Source of the DNA: Ampelocalamus luodianensis
Taxonomy: Eukaryota > Streptophyta > Magnoliopsida > Poales > Poaceae
Assembly (NCBI GenBank): GCA_036346255.1
Contig: CM070638.1
Span: forward strand, 40,610,394 to 40,674,393
Reading direction: 5' to 3'
DNA length: 64,000 nucleotides
The notes under the pieces are model-generated. The model had not been told where the DNA came from. It did not search any database and saw nothing but the letters and a program-made list of their open reading frames with translations. Both the position numbers and the translations under genes were made by a program. This document shows positions 54,746 to 64,000 of the stretch, piece by piece; position 1 is the first letter of the stretch, and every line of letters begins with the position of its first letter.

Positions 54746-57700
54746 TGTCGGGACCCAAAAATGCAATTCTGGACCATCTGTGTATAATGCACTATTTTAG
54801 GATCACGCTAGTGCACACAGTGTCAACATAGATGAATATCAATCCACATAAGTGATTAATAGAGTAAACGATTAACTTGAATAGCTAATAAGGGTTTCGA
54901 CCTTATGGTCGAGTTTTACAACTTATTAAGCCACGTAGGGCTAATAGAGAATTAAATAGCAGCAGAACAAAAAAACTCCAGCGGAGATCCCATCAATTCA
55001 CCATAGGCAACCAACTGGGATCAAGACCCTAACGATCAGCACCTTAGTAGAACTCCTCCTCGAAGGCAGGTGATGACTCCTCCTCTTCTGTTGAATGTTT
55101 GCAGCAAGCATGAGTACACAACCGTACTCGCAAGTCATACCACAGAATACAATGTATAGATGTAGGCTTATTCCAAAGGAAATAGCTTATGTGTTTTTTT
55201 GCATAAAAGCAACATTTGCAATTGAATACAAGTAATAGATTGAAATACAGTTTGAAACAAATAGACAATAATAATTTAACAATTGTTTTTACAAAGGATG
55301 CAAAGTTAATCAGTTTAATTCACACAGCCATATGACTTAGATCACATAGTTGTTCCTTCCCAATTGTTTTTATGAACACTACCCCTCGTGTGAAATCCCC
55401 GAGCATGTCCATGATCGCGAACGCGGCTATTCGAATAGATTAATTAACACTCTGCAGAGGTTGTACACTTTACCCACACGATACAACTAGAGTTGCAAGC
55501 ACTAATCATAACAAAACTTTTTCGAAACTTCATCTCAAGCATTAACACTCCTGGTATGCTTTAACGCTATACCAAACCAAACACAGTGCTTAGCATAACA
55601 CACGCCATTGGGCCTAAAGACGGCGAACCGCTCATAAATGTGTACTACGTGGTAGTCCACACCTCCACCCATTACTGAGTTCCTAACCTACAACTTGAGT
55701 AATCAATGTCAAGACTCTGTAACTTACTAAGTTAGACTCGTCCCATACCAGGCATGTGGTCGTACAGTAAGGCTCAGTTCAATGGCACACAAAGTTAAGT
55801 CCTTAATTGACCAAGGCAAGACTTCCAATTTCTAACTACACCACGGAGATGACCATTCCCATTCACACAGTCATCCATAGCACACAGTTCACCCACTTCC
55901 CTCAGTCTAAATCCTTTCCCACCCAGTTGGTTAAGTGCAACATATGCCATCAACAAGTAATAGCACACAGTACACATAGTTTCATCACTTAGTTCCATAA
56001 TCATTTAGTCAAGTTTATATTTGCAACTCTCATGAGATGATGACTGGTAGCATGGCTAAGCAATCTACTCGTATATAACCAACCCACGTTGGTGCTACGA
56101 TAATACCAATAAATAATGAACCAATCTAGGGTGACAAAAGATTATGACATAACAATAAACAAGATGGATATATAACAAATTGGATTAATAACTAAACCCA
56201 AAAGAATTTAAATAATTACTTAAAGTAAATGCAATAATTTGAATCAAAGTACTTTTAGAAAACTGGGATTCAACATGGTCAAAGGTATAACTTGCCTTGG
56301 AATAGATCTGAGTACTGGTTTTGTCTTGGTGAACTCCTCCTCCACAATCCCCCGAAGTATCAACATCTACTCGTGAACGAGGCAAATAAAAATAAATAAA
56401 TGAATAAAAGAGATCAAACAAACTCCAAAAATTAAATAAAAATCCCAGATAAATAGATCTCGAATTTAGATGAATTTAGAAATTTGAATGGGCTCAATCG
56501 AAGTTCGGATGCAAAAGATATGGCCTTTGGAAGTTTGAATCTAAAGAAAATACCCCAAAAAGGATTATTGGAATTAACCCGGATTATTTTCCTAAGGAAA
56601 AAATTGGATTATTGCGCAACGGTGACGTCGGCTCTCAGAATTCCGAAATTGAAAGAAATAAAAGAAATACTGACATGTGGGACCCACATGTCAGTGGCTT
56701 GGTTCACGGTAGACTAAGTCCACCAAACCAATCTGATCTGGCCTGGGTTGGACTGCCACGCACACACGCATGTGGATGCTGACTGGACGCCACGCGAGCA
56801 CATGCACTGATGTGGATGCTGAGATGGCTCACCACATCACTTGGCCAACGGCGAGGTGGCTCGGGAACCAAGGTTCCGGCGAACGGCGGCAATCCACCGA
56901 TGATGAGTGGTACTAGGAGGTAGAGCACACTATTACGAACTCAAGGATGCACTCACGGGTGGCTCAGGTCAACTATAGTGGCCGGCGGTGAGCTATGAGT
57001 AGCGGAGGCCTTTGGGTTTTGTCGGACAGAAGCTCTGGCGTGATTCCGGCTGTGTGAGTGGTCGCTAGAGGTAGCCTGAGCGACGGCGGACCCGACGGTG
57101 CAGACCACAACGGCTGGGCGACGTCGACGGCGGCGCAATTCACGAAATAAGAACTTCGGCCGAAACCCTAATTCTTCAAATCGCCGCGGTGCTAGGGCTC
57201 CGGAGTAGATGTGGGTGGCGGCTTTGGGTTGCAGAGGTGCTGGCGAACCTTGGGGTGCCTTTTATAGGGTCGGGGCGGCACGGGATAAGGAATCCCCAAT
57301 TGGAGTCCGAGACGAGCACGAAAGAAATCCCGATTTGGAAGGAGATAGAATCCATTCGGGGATGATTGGTTGCAGATATGGACGCGGGATAGCTAGAGAT
57401 AAGATCCTATGCGAAAATCTGGGGTAGTTTAGTTGAAGAAAATGCGTTGTCGTATTGAGCTTCTAGAAGCTAGCCATGGCGGACGCGGGCGCTGCCTCAC
57501 GTGGAGACGAAGCTGACTCGGAGACGGCGAAGGCGGTGGGACCCATGTGTCAGCGGAACAAGGAAGCGGCCCACACGTCAGCGGCGAACGCGACACGTGC
57601 GCGGGAGCTGGGCTGGCTCGGAGCCAAGCCGAAATAAAGGAAATTGGGCCAGGAGTAAAGGATTCGACCAAAGGACTATTCCGAGATTTTGAATAGTTTT

Positions 57701-57959
57701 CTATTTTATAAAATAGCAGAAAATCCAAATGGCAATTATAAAATGAACTTGGAAAAATCTAGAAAATATATCCAAGCACATAGAATCCAAATAAAATAGT
57801 TTTCACAACTGTTCATGTTGGGATTATTCATGTTAAATGGTTTTGATACTAAAAGTCCAAGTTAAGCTGTGAATTAAATTCAAATAAAATCAAATGGTGA
57901 ACTTTCTCCCTACTAACTATTCAAAAGATTTTTAAGACTTAGAAAATTAGGATGTTACA
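54746..57959 (-). repeat. G3 5' LTR, 3214 bp
   Basis: Limits are TGTAACATCC (minus strand, 57959) and GGTCCCGACA (54746). It has a TATA box TATAAAAGG at 57258-57266, CTATTCGAATAG at 55427-55438 with 'catgtccatgatcgcgaa' beside it, and a perfect GAGTAC/GTACTC hairpin at 55112-55129. It is related to the G2 LTR but clearly diverged. No coding. Confidence 0.87.
57258..57266 (-). promoter_or_regulatory. TATA box of the G3 LTR
   Basis: The minus strand reads TATAAAAGGCACC, about 700 bp into the LTR. Confidence 0.55.
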
Positions 57960-58211
57960 AAAGTGCCCACTGGCACCCCTCAAACCCTAGCACAAAATTA
58001 GCATCCCTCCACCACCAAGTTAGGACCTAACCCCATCTCTATTTATAGTCTAGGGCCCAAACTATGATCTTATCCCTAAAACCATGAGTTCTTATCCGAT
58101 TCCAACAAATAAGGGACTCGAAACCCATACGAAACTTGTGTTTTTCAACTTTCATCACACTACCCAATTTTAGACACTCTAAAATTATCACGTGTCGTAG
58201 TCTCTAGATCG
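57960..58211 (-). repeat. C3 5' LTR remnant
   Basis: It matches 46361-46607 of the C3 3' LTR. It is bordered by G3 on the left and by C2 on the right, where 'tctctagatcg' is cut at 58211. GATCG (58207-58211) is the likely target duplication of C2. Confidence 0.8.
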
Positions 58212-59205
58212 TGTTGAATATATGAGCATTTTTCGAATTACTTTAATCCAGAAATATGGTAGATAAATCATGAAAATTACTCTAATCATTTTCACAAAGC
58301 AAGTAAACAAGAACACTATAGCCATACTAAGATCTAGAAGGACAGAAGCTAACATACCTATCTCAGTGTTCATGGTAACAATAGATAATAAAGCTAACCA
58401 ACAAATAAGTGCCAGATAGTCATACCTAGATCCAGTGGAAGAAGCAGCAGCAGCAAGAACTCCAGATCCAGTAGCATCGTTGTTCGTCATGGTGTAGTGG
58501 ATGTCGTGGTAGTAGTCGTGCAGTTGATGTAGACATAGCAGAAAATCGGATGAAGAAGAAACAGCGAGCAGTCGCGCGAACGCTCCCCAAAAACCTTATT
58601 CGTCCTCGCTCGTGCAAGCCTTCAAGGACGAGGGTTCCGAAGGCCTGCTCTCCCGGTGTGACTGTACACGCGCCTCGCCGGGATGGAGATCGCCGGAGAC
58701 AACAACAAAAATGTAGAGTACGGTCTAAGTCTTTCGTATGGAGATCAGTTGCAGAACCAATGCTTTGTTCTTCTTAATAGCAAAAACGAACAGGCCAGAA
58801 TAGTGTTAATTGTAGCCATTATTCACTAGTAACCTGCAGCCATTACTCAATAGTAACCGCACCGTTACTGCCAGCCGTTCGTTAATACCATTTACTGCGA
58901 GTCGGCGCATTTCGATTTTTGAATAGATAAAGAAAAACGCATCCGCACCTGACACGCCTGCGCACACGCGCACACATGCATGCGCACACGCACCGCACCG
59001 CATGGCGAGGTGAGCGAGCGCGCGCGTGTATTGGCTCTCTCCAATTCCACAAGGGGTCTACCACGTTCCACCTTTTAAAGTGGTGTAACTCTCATTCAAC
59101 TCTCCATATGGGACTAAACAGTTTTAGCACGTGCACATGGGCCTTTGGGATTTTCTAGGAATTAATTAGAATTAAAATTAGGCCTAGCCCGTATTAAGTC
59201 CAACA
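58212..59205 (-). repeat. C2 3' LTR, 994 bp
   Basis: The minus strand starts TGTTGGACTTAATACGGG at 59205 and ends ATATTCAACA at 58212. The left 370 bp match 63632-64000. It contains ATG at 58488-58490 followed by 'TNNDATGSG' and an Ala/Ser run, then a GT donor-like site. No complete gene lies here. Confidence 0.87.
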
Positions 59206-59220
59206 ATCCCCCACCAGATC
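59206..59220 (-). other. C2 polypurine tract
   Basis: The minus strand reads GGTGGGGGATTG, directly before the LTR start. Between it and the RNase H stop (59748) lie about 520 bp of non-coding 3' region with nothing notable. Confidence 0.8.
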
Positions 59221-59747
59221 CCAAGAGCACATGTCAAATGCCTTGATCCATAGTATTGTTTTGATATACCAGTGTTTCGATGGAGACTGGTTAAGGTTAA
59301 ACATCCACCTAGAACAGAAGCTACACTTATCCACAACTGCACGATGGACTAAGCCTTGAATTGGCAGTTTTGTGTGAATAAGTTTCACTTAAGTCCTTAA
59401 CTGATACTAGGCTGTCAGGCATCCCCGCGGGTTGGAGCATATAAGTCATACTCCTGGCCTATTCATGAGCTTCCTAGAGATTACCCTACATAGACTGTGA
59501 CTAGCAGTCGGGCTCATATAGGTGTGTTTTTTCAAGACTGCTCTGTAGGACAGTATCTTTGCTTAAACAAGCCACAGAACACATTAAAATAAAAATTAAC
59601 CTGCCATACAGATTTAGAAGAGAATTGTATCTCCAATGGAGTGGGTCTATAAAGGTACTCTCCTTCCAGTTAACCAATAGCTTATTTCGTCAATCCTACT
59701 TCACGGGATCTCCGATCACATAGGATGGGTTACCACTATGGTATAAC

Positions 59748-60883
59748 TCACGTGGGTCTCAAACCCATCTCTCTCGATGCATTGTCTATCACATTCCGTG
59801 ATAAACCCTTTGTGAAGGGATCTGCCAGATTCTTAGCTGTTTGGATATAATCCAAAGCTATTACTCCGGAGTTTCTCATTTTCCTGACAGACTTCAGTCT
59901 TCTTTTCACATGTCTTGATGCCTCCATATTATCCTCAGAACTGTTCACTTTGACGATCACTGTCTGATTATCATAGTTCATTAGAATAGCCGGTACCGGT
60001 TTTTCAACCACTAGCAAATCCATTAAGAGCTCATGAAGTTATTCAGCTTCAACAGTGGCAGTATCTAATGATGTGAGTTCTGCTTCTATTGTTGACCTTG
60101 TTAAGATGGTCTGCTTGCAAGACTTCCATGAAACAGCGCTACCTCTAAGTATGAAGATATATCCACTTGTGGCCTTAATCTCATCAGCATCAGATATCCA
60201 TTTTGAATCGCTATAACCCTCCAGTACCCTGGGGTACCCGGTATAGTGAATGCCATAGCTCATAGTACCCTTTAGATAACGCATTACCCTCTCAAGAGCA
60301 TGCCAATGATCATATCCCGGATTGGAAACAAAATGGCTTAGTTTGCTCACAGCAAACGAGATGTCAGGTCTGGTAGCGCTAGCTAAATACATAAGTGAAC
60401 CGATTATCTTATAATATCTCAATTGGTCTTTGGCTATTCTTCGATTCTTTCTAAGCAACACGCTAGGATCATAAGGTGTTGGAGAGAATTTGCAGTCGCT
60501 ATAACCAAAATGACTCAGAACCTTTTCCACATAATGGGATTGCAACAATGTAATCCCACCATCATCACCTCGCAACAGCTTGATGTTCAAGATAACATCA
60601 ACTACTCCCAGATCTTTCATCTCAAAATTCTGAGACAAGAAATCCTTGACTTCCTTAATCACATTAAGATTGGTCCCAAATATCAGTATGCCATCAACAT
60701 ACAGACATAGAATGACTCTCTCGCCCCCACCATGGCGATAATACACACATCTATCAGCTTCATTCATAATAAAGCTTACAGATGTTAAAGTTCTGTTGAA
60801 CTTTTCATGCCACTGCTTAGGTGCTTGTTTAAAATCATACAAAGATTTCAACAACTTGCACACCTTTTCTTCTTAACCTTCTA
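59748..60883 (-). pseudogene. C2 reverse transcriptase C-part and RNase H
   Basis: The minus strand reads 'CKLLKSLYDFKQAPKQWHEKFN'. The RT active site follows as 'LCLYVDGILIFGTN' (about 60690), where YVDD has become YVDG. Then come 'YYKIIGSLMYLASATRPDISFAV' and 'KGTMSYGIHYTGYP'. RNase H follows with 'YSDSKWISDADEIKATSGYIF', 'SRHVKRRLKSVRKM' and the end 'NLADPFTKGLSRNVID'. A stop splits it at about 60036. The lost second Asp would abolish polymerase activity. Confidence 0.9.
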
Positions 60884-61500
60884 CTACAAATCCATTTGGT
60901 ATTCTATGTAAATTTCCTCGTCCAACTCTCCATTTAGGAAAGCCGTCTTAACGTCCATCTGATGAACGAGAAGACCGTGTGAGGCAGCCAAAGATAGTAG
61001 TACTCGAATAGTAGTCAATCTAGCCACAGGTGAATATATATCAAAGAAATCTTCACCTTCCTTTTGGGTATAACCCTTGGCCACAAGTCGTGCCTTGTAC
61101 TTCTCAATAGTACCATCAGACCTAAGCTTCTTTTCGAACACCCACATACATCCTACAGGTTTACAACCATAAGGACGCTCAGTGATCTCCCAAGTTCCAT
61201 TAGAGATAATAGAATCGATTTCACTACGGACTGCTTCCTTCCAGTATTCCGCATCTGGAGAAGCATATGCTTCAAAAATGGTACTTGAAGTATCATCCAT
61301 AAGGTACACAATGAAATCAGGACCAAAAGACTTTGCAGACCTTTGTCTTTTACTCTTCCTCAGAGTTTCATTGTCTTCCTCCTCAGGAATTTGCTCAGGG
61401 GTTTGCTCAAAATATTCCATTGGAATGGCAGGTTCAGGAGTTGTATCAGACTCCTGACTCGATGACCTAGGCATATCTTTTATCGAAAAATATCCTCAAA
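60884..61500 (-). pseudogene. C2 integrase-RT linker and RT N-part
   Basis: An open frame of 196 aa: 'LRKSKRQRSAKSFGPDF', then 'NGTWEITERPYGCKPVGCMWVF', 'YKARLVAKGYTQKEGEDFFD' and 'HQMDVKTAFLNGELDEEIY' (first catalytic Asp intact). A frameshift follows 'EIYIE', where 'QPEGF'-type sequence is expected. Confidence 0.9.
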
Positions 61501-62440
61501 AAATGTAGCATCTCTGGACTCCATAATTGTACCGACATGCATGTCAGGTACTCCAGATTTCACCACTAGAAATCTATATCCAACACTATGGTGAGCATAG
61601 CATAGAAAGATGTAATCCACGGTTTTTGGTCTAAGCTTACACTTTTTTAAAATTGGCATATTGACTTTCGCCAAACAACCCTAAGTGCGCAAGTATGAAA
61701 GTGATAGTCTTTTCTTCTCCCATTGTTCATATGGGGTTATCTCTTTATTCTTTGTGGGAATCCTATTTAGGACATGACATGAAGTCAATATAGCCTCCCC
61801 CCACCATGCCTTGGAAAGACCCGCTGTTTCTAACATGACGTTAACCAAATCAGTTAGAGTGCGGTTCTTTCTTTCAGCAACCCCGTTTGACTGGGTGAAT
61901 AGGGAGGCGTCCTCTCATGGATTATACCATGTTCCTCATAGAATAAATTGAACTCATTAGAAAAGTACTCGTCGCCACGATCTGACCTAACCCTTTTGAT
62001 ATTCTTTTCAAGTTGGTTTTCAGCTTCTGCCTTATAGATTTTAAAGTAGTGAAGAGCTTCATCTTTAATTTTCAAGAGATACACATAGCAGAACCTAGTG
62101 GAATCATCAATCAAAGTCATGAAACATCTCTTACCACCTTTTGTCAACACACCATTCATCTCACACAGATCTGAATGTATGAGTTCTAATGGTGCCAAGT
62201 TTCTTACCTCCGCAGCCTTATGAGGCTTACGAGGCTGCTTTGATTGCACACAAACTTGACATTTAAAACCTTTGGCAAGGGTGAATTTCGGGATTAACTC
62301 TATATTGGCTAACCGTGTCATGCAACCAAAATTTATGTGACAAAGTCGTGAATGCCAAATAATAGTCTCATTACCACTGCAAACATGGTTCACAACATTA
62401 TTACACAAATCTGAAAGAGATAGGAGGAACAAGCCTCCTC
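61501..62440 (-). pseudogene. C2 integrase
   Basis: The zinc finger is intact ('HSRLCHINFGCM', 'CQVCVQSKQPRKPH'). The core has Asp in 'LIHSDLCEMNG', Asp in 'RVRSDRGDEYFS' and Glu in 'LLKERTALTD'. A shift near 61854 leads on to 'VMLETAGLSKAWWGEAI'. The C-part continues to 'CKLRPKTVDYIFLCYAHHSVGYRFLV' (61480-61674) with a stop between. Three breaks are seen. Integrase would join the cDNA to the chromosome. Confidence 0.9.
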
Positions 62441-62462
62441 ACACATAGCCTTTACCAATAAA

Positions 62463-62770
62463 TTATCCACACTTGGACACTACAAATTTATTGGGCTCAA
62501 ATACTAGTCTAAAGTCATCTCTACACAGAAGAGATCCACTGACGAGATTCTTATTGATAGATGGCACATGATGCACGTTCTTCAGTTGCACAATCTTCCC
62601 CGAAGTAAACTTCAGATCGACCGTGCCAACACCATGAACAATGGCATGTGACCAGTTCCCCATTAAAACGGCTGAATCCCGTGTGACCTGGTAAGTAGAG
62701 AACAATGAAATATCAGCACATACATGTATATTAGCACCAGTATCTATCCACCAGTCGGTAAATTAACATA
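62463..62770 (-). pseudogene. C2 protease region
   Basis: 'DWWIDTGANIHVCADISLF' carries the aspartic protease triad DTG, followed by 'VHGVGTVDLKFTSGKIVQLKNVHHVPSINKNLVS' and 'VFEPNKFVVSKCG', then a stop. A stop just upstream (about 62765) splits it from gag. Confidence 0.87.
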
Positions 62771-63610
62771 CGAAAAGAACAGTAGGTAAATTACAATACC
62801 CTGATGTTCCCGTCTCAGTAGTACCAACAACAATATTAGCAGACTTGGAATTCTGCCCTTGCTGATTCTTCCCACCCTTGCGTTGGCTGCAATCCTTTGT
62901 GTTCTTCTTCTTCTTCTTGAAGCTAGTTGTTTGTGTAGTCTTGTTTTTGCCTTTGAACTTTTGAGCTTGGCCATTCTTCTTCTACACCACATTGGCACTA
63001 GAATGTCCCTCATTACCTCTAGTGTGTGTATCTTTTTCCCTCGCCTTCTCTTCAACATCTAGAGACCCAATGAGATTTTCAACAGAAAACTCTTGTCTCT
63101 TATGTTTCAGAGAAGTAGCAAAATTCCTCCAAGAAGGAGGAAGCTTGGCAATAATGTCTCCCGTAATAAACTTGTTCGGTAACACACACTTGAAGTGCTC
63201 AAGTTCTGTGGCCATGGATTGTATCTCATAAGCCTGCTCAACTACAGAACGGCTGTTAACAATTCTATAGTCATGGTATTGCTCCATGAGATACAATTCA
63301 CTGCCTGCATCCGAAATCCCAAACTTGGCCTCGAGTGCATCCCACATCTCTTTCCAAGTTTTAATCACTATGTATGCATTAACTAACTTCTCACCAAGAA
63401 TGCTAACCATGGCACCTTTAAAGAGGTTATCAGCAGCCTCGAACGCTTGCTCCTGTTCAGGAGTAAGTGTTCCTTCAGGCTTGCCCTTTGCCACATGGAA
63501 AACATTCATGGCAGTTAGCCAAAGCACCATCTTGGTGCACCACCTCTTGTAGTTCGCGCCATCGAACTCAGAGGGTTTGACGCAGCAGCAAAGTCAGTTG
63601 ACAAAAAATA
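62771..63610 (-). pseudogene. C2 gag, main exon
   Basis: The 182-aa frame 62982-63530 reads 'VLWLTAMNVFHVAKGKPEGTLTPEQ', 'ELYLMEQYHDYRIVNSRSVVEQ', 'LPPSWRNFATSLKHKRQEFSVENLI' and 'LDVEEKAREK', a copia gag (UBN2 type). The knuckle region follows after a stop at 62980 with no complete CCHC visible. Upstream, 'KPSEFDGANYKRW' is in frame without an ATG. 'YFLSTDFAAAS' (63575-63610) is one frame away, so one base change separates them. The true N-terminus may come from an exon in the LTR. Confidence 0.85.
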
Positions 63611-63631
63611 CTTAGAATAAGGTTTTTGGAT

Positions 63632-64000
63632 TGTTTAATATATGAGCATTTTTTGAATTACTTTAATCCAGAAATATGATAGAAAAATCATAAAAATTAC
63701 TCTAGTCATTTTCACAAAGCAAGTAAACAAGAACACTATAGCCATACTAAGATCCAGAAGGAAAGAAGCTAGCATACCTATCTCAGTGTTCATGGTAACA
63801 ACAGATAATAAAACTAACCAACAAATAAGTGCGAGATAGCCACACCCAGATCCAGTGGAAGGAGCAGCAGCAGCAGCACGAACTCCAGATCCAGTAGCAT
63901 CGTCGTTCGTCATGGCGTAGTGCATGTCGTGGTAGTAGTCGTGCAGTTGATGTAGACGTAGCAGAAAATCGGATGAAGAAGAAGCAGCAAGCAGTCGCAC
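63632..64000 (-). repeat. C2 5' LTR, end part (cut by window)
   Basis: It matches 58212-58580 with few differences. It ends TTAAACA (minus strand) at 63632. No iMet primer site follows; the next bases read ATCCAAAAACC. It contains an ATG at 63911-63913 that may start gag. Confidence 0.85.
63846..63913 (-). other. Possible first gag exon inside the C2 5' LTR
   Basis: From ATG 63913 the minus strand reads 'MTNDDATGSGVRAAAAAPSTGSG', then GGGTGTGG, a possible 5' splice site at 63845. A 3' splice site TTATTCTAAG lies at 63611. The 235-bp T-rich stretch between would be an intron crossing the LTR end. The joined frame would reach 'YFLSTDFAAAS' only with a one-base difference, so this copy is broken or the exact donor differs. 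Confidence 0.45.

Larger units (their letters stand above)
54291..57959 (-). mobile_element. Truncated gypsy element G3, reverse
   Basis: Only the 5' LTR (54746-57959), a primer site remnant and the start of an upstream ORF remain. Everything from that ORF to the 3' LTR is deleted. The primer site (54728-54741) reads TGGTATTAGTGCC on the minus strand, two changes from the iMet complement. AAAGT (57960-57964) is a candidate target duplication; its partner is lost. G3 was inserted about 35 bp into the end of the C3 5' LTR. Confidence 0.8.
46326..58211 (-). mobile_element. Ty1/copia-type element C3 (SIRE-like), reverse, heavily interrupted
   Basis: Pieces: 3' LTR 46326-46936; a long 3' region with several polypurine tracts 46937-48230; gag end with zinc knuckle 48231-48459; gag 53982-54290; 5' LTR remnant 57960-58211. 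A solo LTR (48460-53976) splits gag. G3 (54291-57959) sits at the 5' side with a deletion that removed the gag start, leader and primer site. No protease, integrase or RT was found, so pol is either deleted or never present. Copia assignment rests on the gag type and on repeated polypurine tracts as in the SIRE/Maximus group. It is an inference. Confidence 0.6.
58212..64000 (-). mobile_element. Ty1/copia element C2, reverse, cut by the window end
   Basis: Minus-strand order: 5' LTR (from 63632 rightwards), gag, protease, integrase, RT, RNase H, polypurine tract, 3' LTR (58212-59205). The polyprotein is colinear but has many stops and shifts. The protease site DTG and integrase motifs are kept. 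The RT active site is changed. The two LTR copies agree closely over the 369 bp that can be compared. It is inserted in the C3 5' LTR. Confidence 0.88.

Noticed and set aside
63635..64000. Possible small membrane protein (hydrophobic 121-aa ORF, also 58188-58490)
   Set aside because: It is the LTR leader read through a T-rich probable intron; the hydrophobic run comes from T-rich sequence.

Overview
This window looks like intergenic nuclear DNA from a grass (Poaceae). No host gene, rRNA, tRNA gene or CRISPR array could be supported. Almost every base can be assigned to LTR retrotransposons nested inside one another. The grass call rests on chromodomain-bearing Ty3/gypsy elements with very long LTRs, a Ty1/copia LTR start resembling grass Angela/BARE-type elements, tRNA-iMet primer sites, and GC-rich LTR promoter regions. 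I cannot name the species. All homology statements come from reading the sequence; no database was searched.

Layout. 1-6250: a partial forward gypsy LTR, a short reverse LTR fragment, an integrase-chromodomain tail and its 2.75-kb 3' LTR. 6251-7874: the 3' part of a forward LTR that sits inside the 3' LTR of a reverse element. 7875-23845: reverse gypsy element G1, with a 5.3-kb 5' LTR and degenerate gag-pol. Its RNase H is interrupted by a 3.75-kb solo LTR with a perfect CTGAA target duplication. 23846-42988: forward copia element C1 (Angela-like). G1 lies in its 5' LTR, and a 12-kb reverse gypsy element G2 (30847-42853, target duplication ACCAG) lies in its 3' LTR. 42989-44536: the rest of a reverse gypsy LTR that hosts C1. 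44537-46180: a forward gag pseudogene followed directly by an LTR (TR-GAG-like). 46326-58211: reverse copia element C3 (SIRE-like, several polypurine tracts). C3 contains a solo LTR with target duplication CCTTA, which itself contains another solo LTR with target duplication GCGCA. C3 also holds a truncated reverse gypsy element G3. 58212-64000: reverse copia element C2, inserted in the 5' LTR of C3 and cut by the window edge.

Within each element the parts follow the usual LTR-retrotransposon order: LTR promoter, tRNA-primed start site, gag, protease, reverse transcriptase/RNase H and integrase (integrase first in copia), polypurine tract, LTR. Most coding regions are broken. G2 is the best preserved: gag-protease is open, and pol is split by three apparent one-base shifts. 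G2 also carries an intact 194-aa ORF upstream of gag, and G3 keeps a diverged relative of that ORF.

Most unusual signals: clusters of a short hairpin repeat (TCGTAT-N4-ATACGA) scattered through coding and LTR parts of C1; the conserved extra ORF upstream of gag; two different gypsy families inserted within one base of the same site in the two LTRs of C1; a 12-bp palindrome CTATTCGAATAG found nine times across otherwise diverged gypsy LTRs, with a nearby hairpin that shows covariation; and a possible gag first exon inside the C2 LTR.
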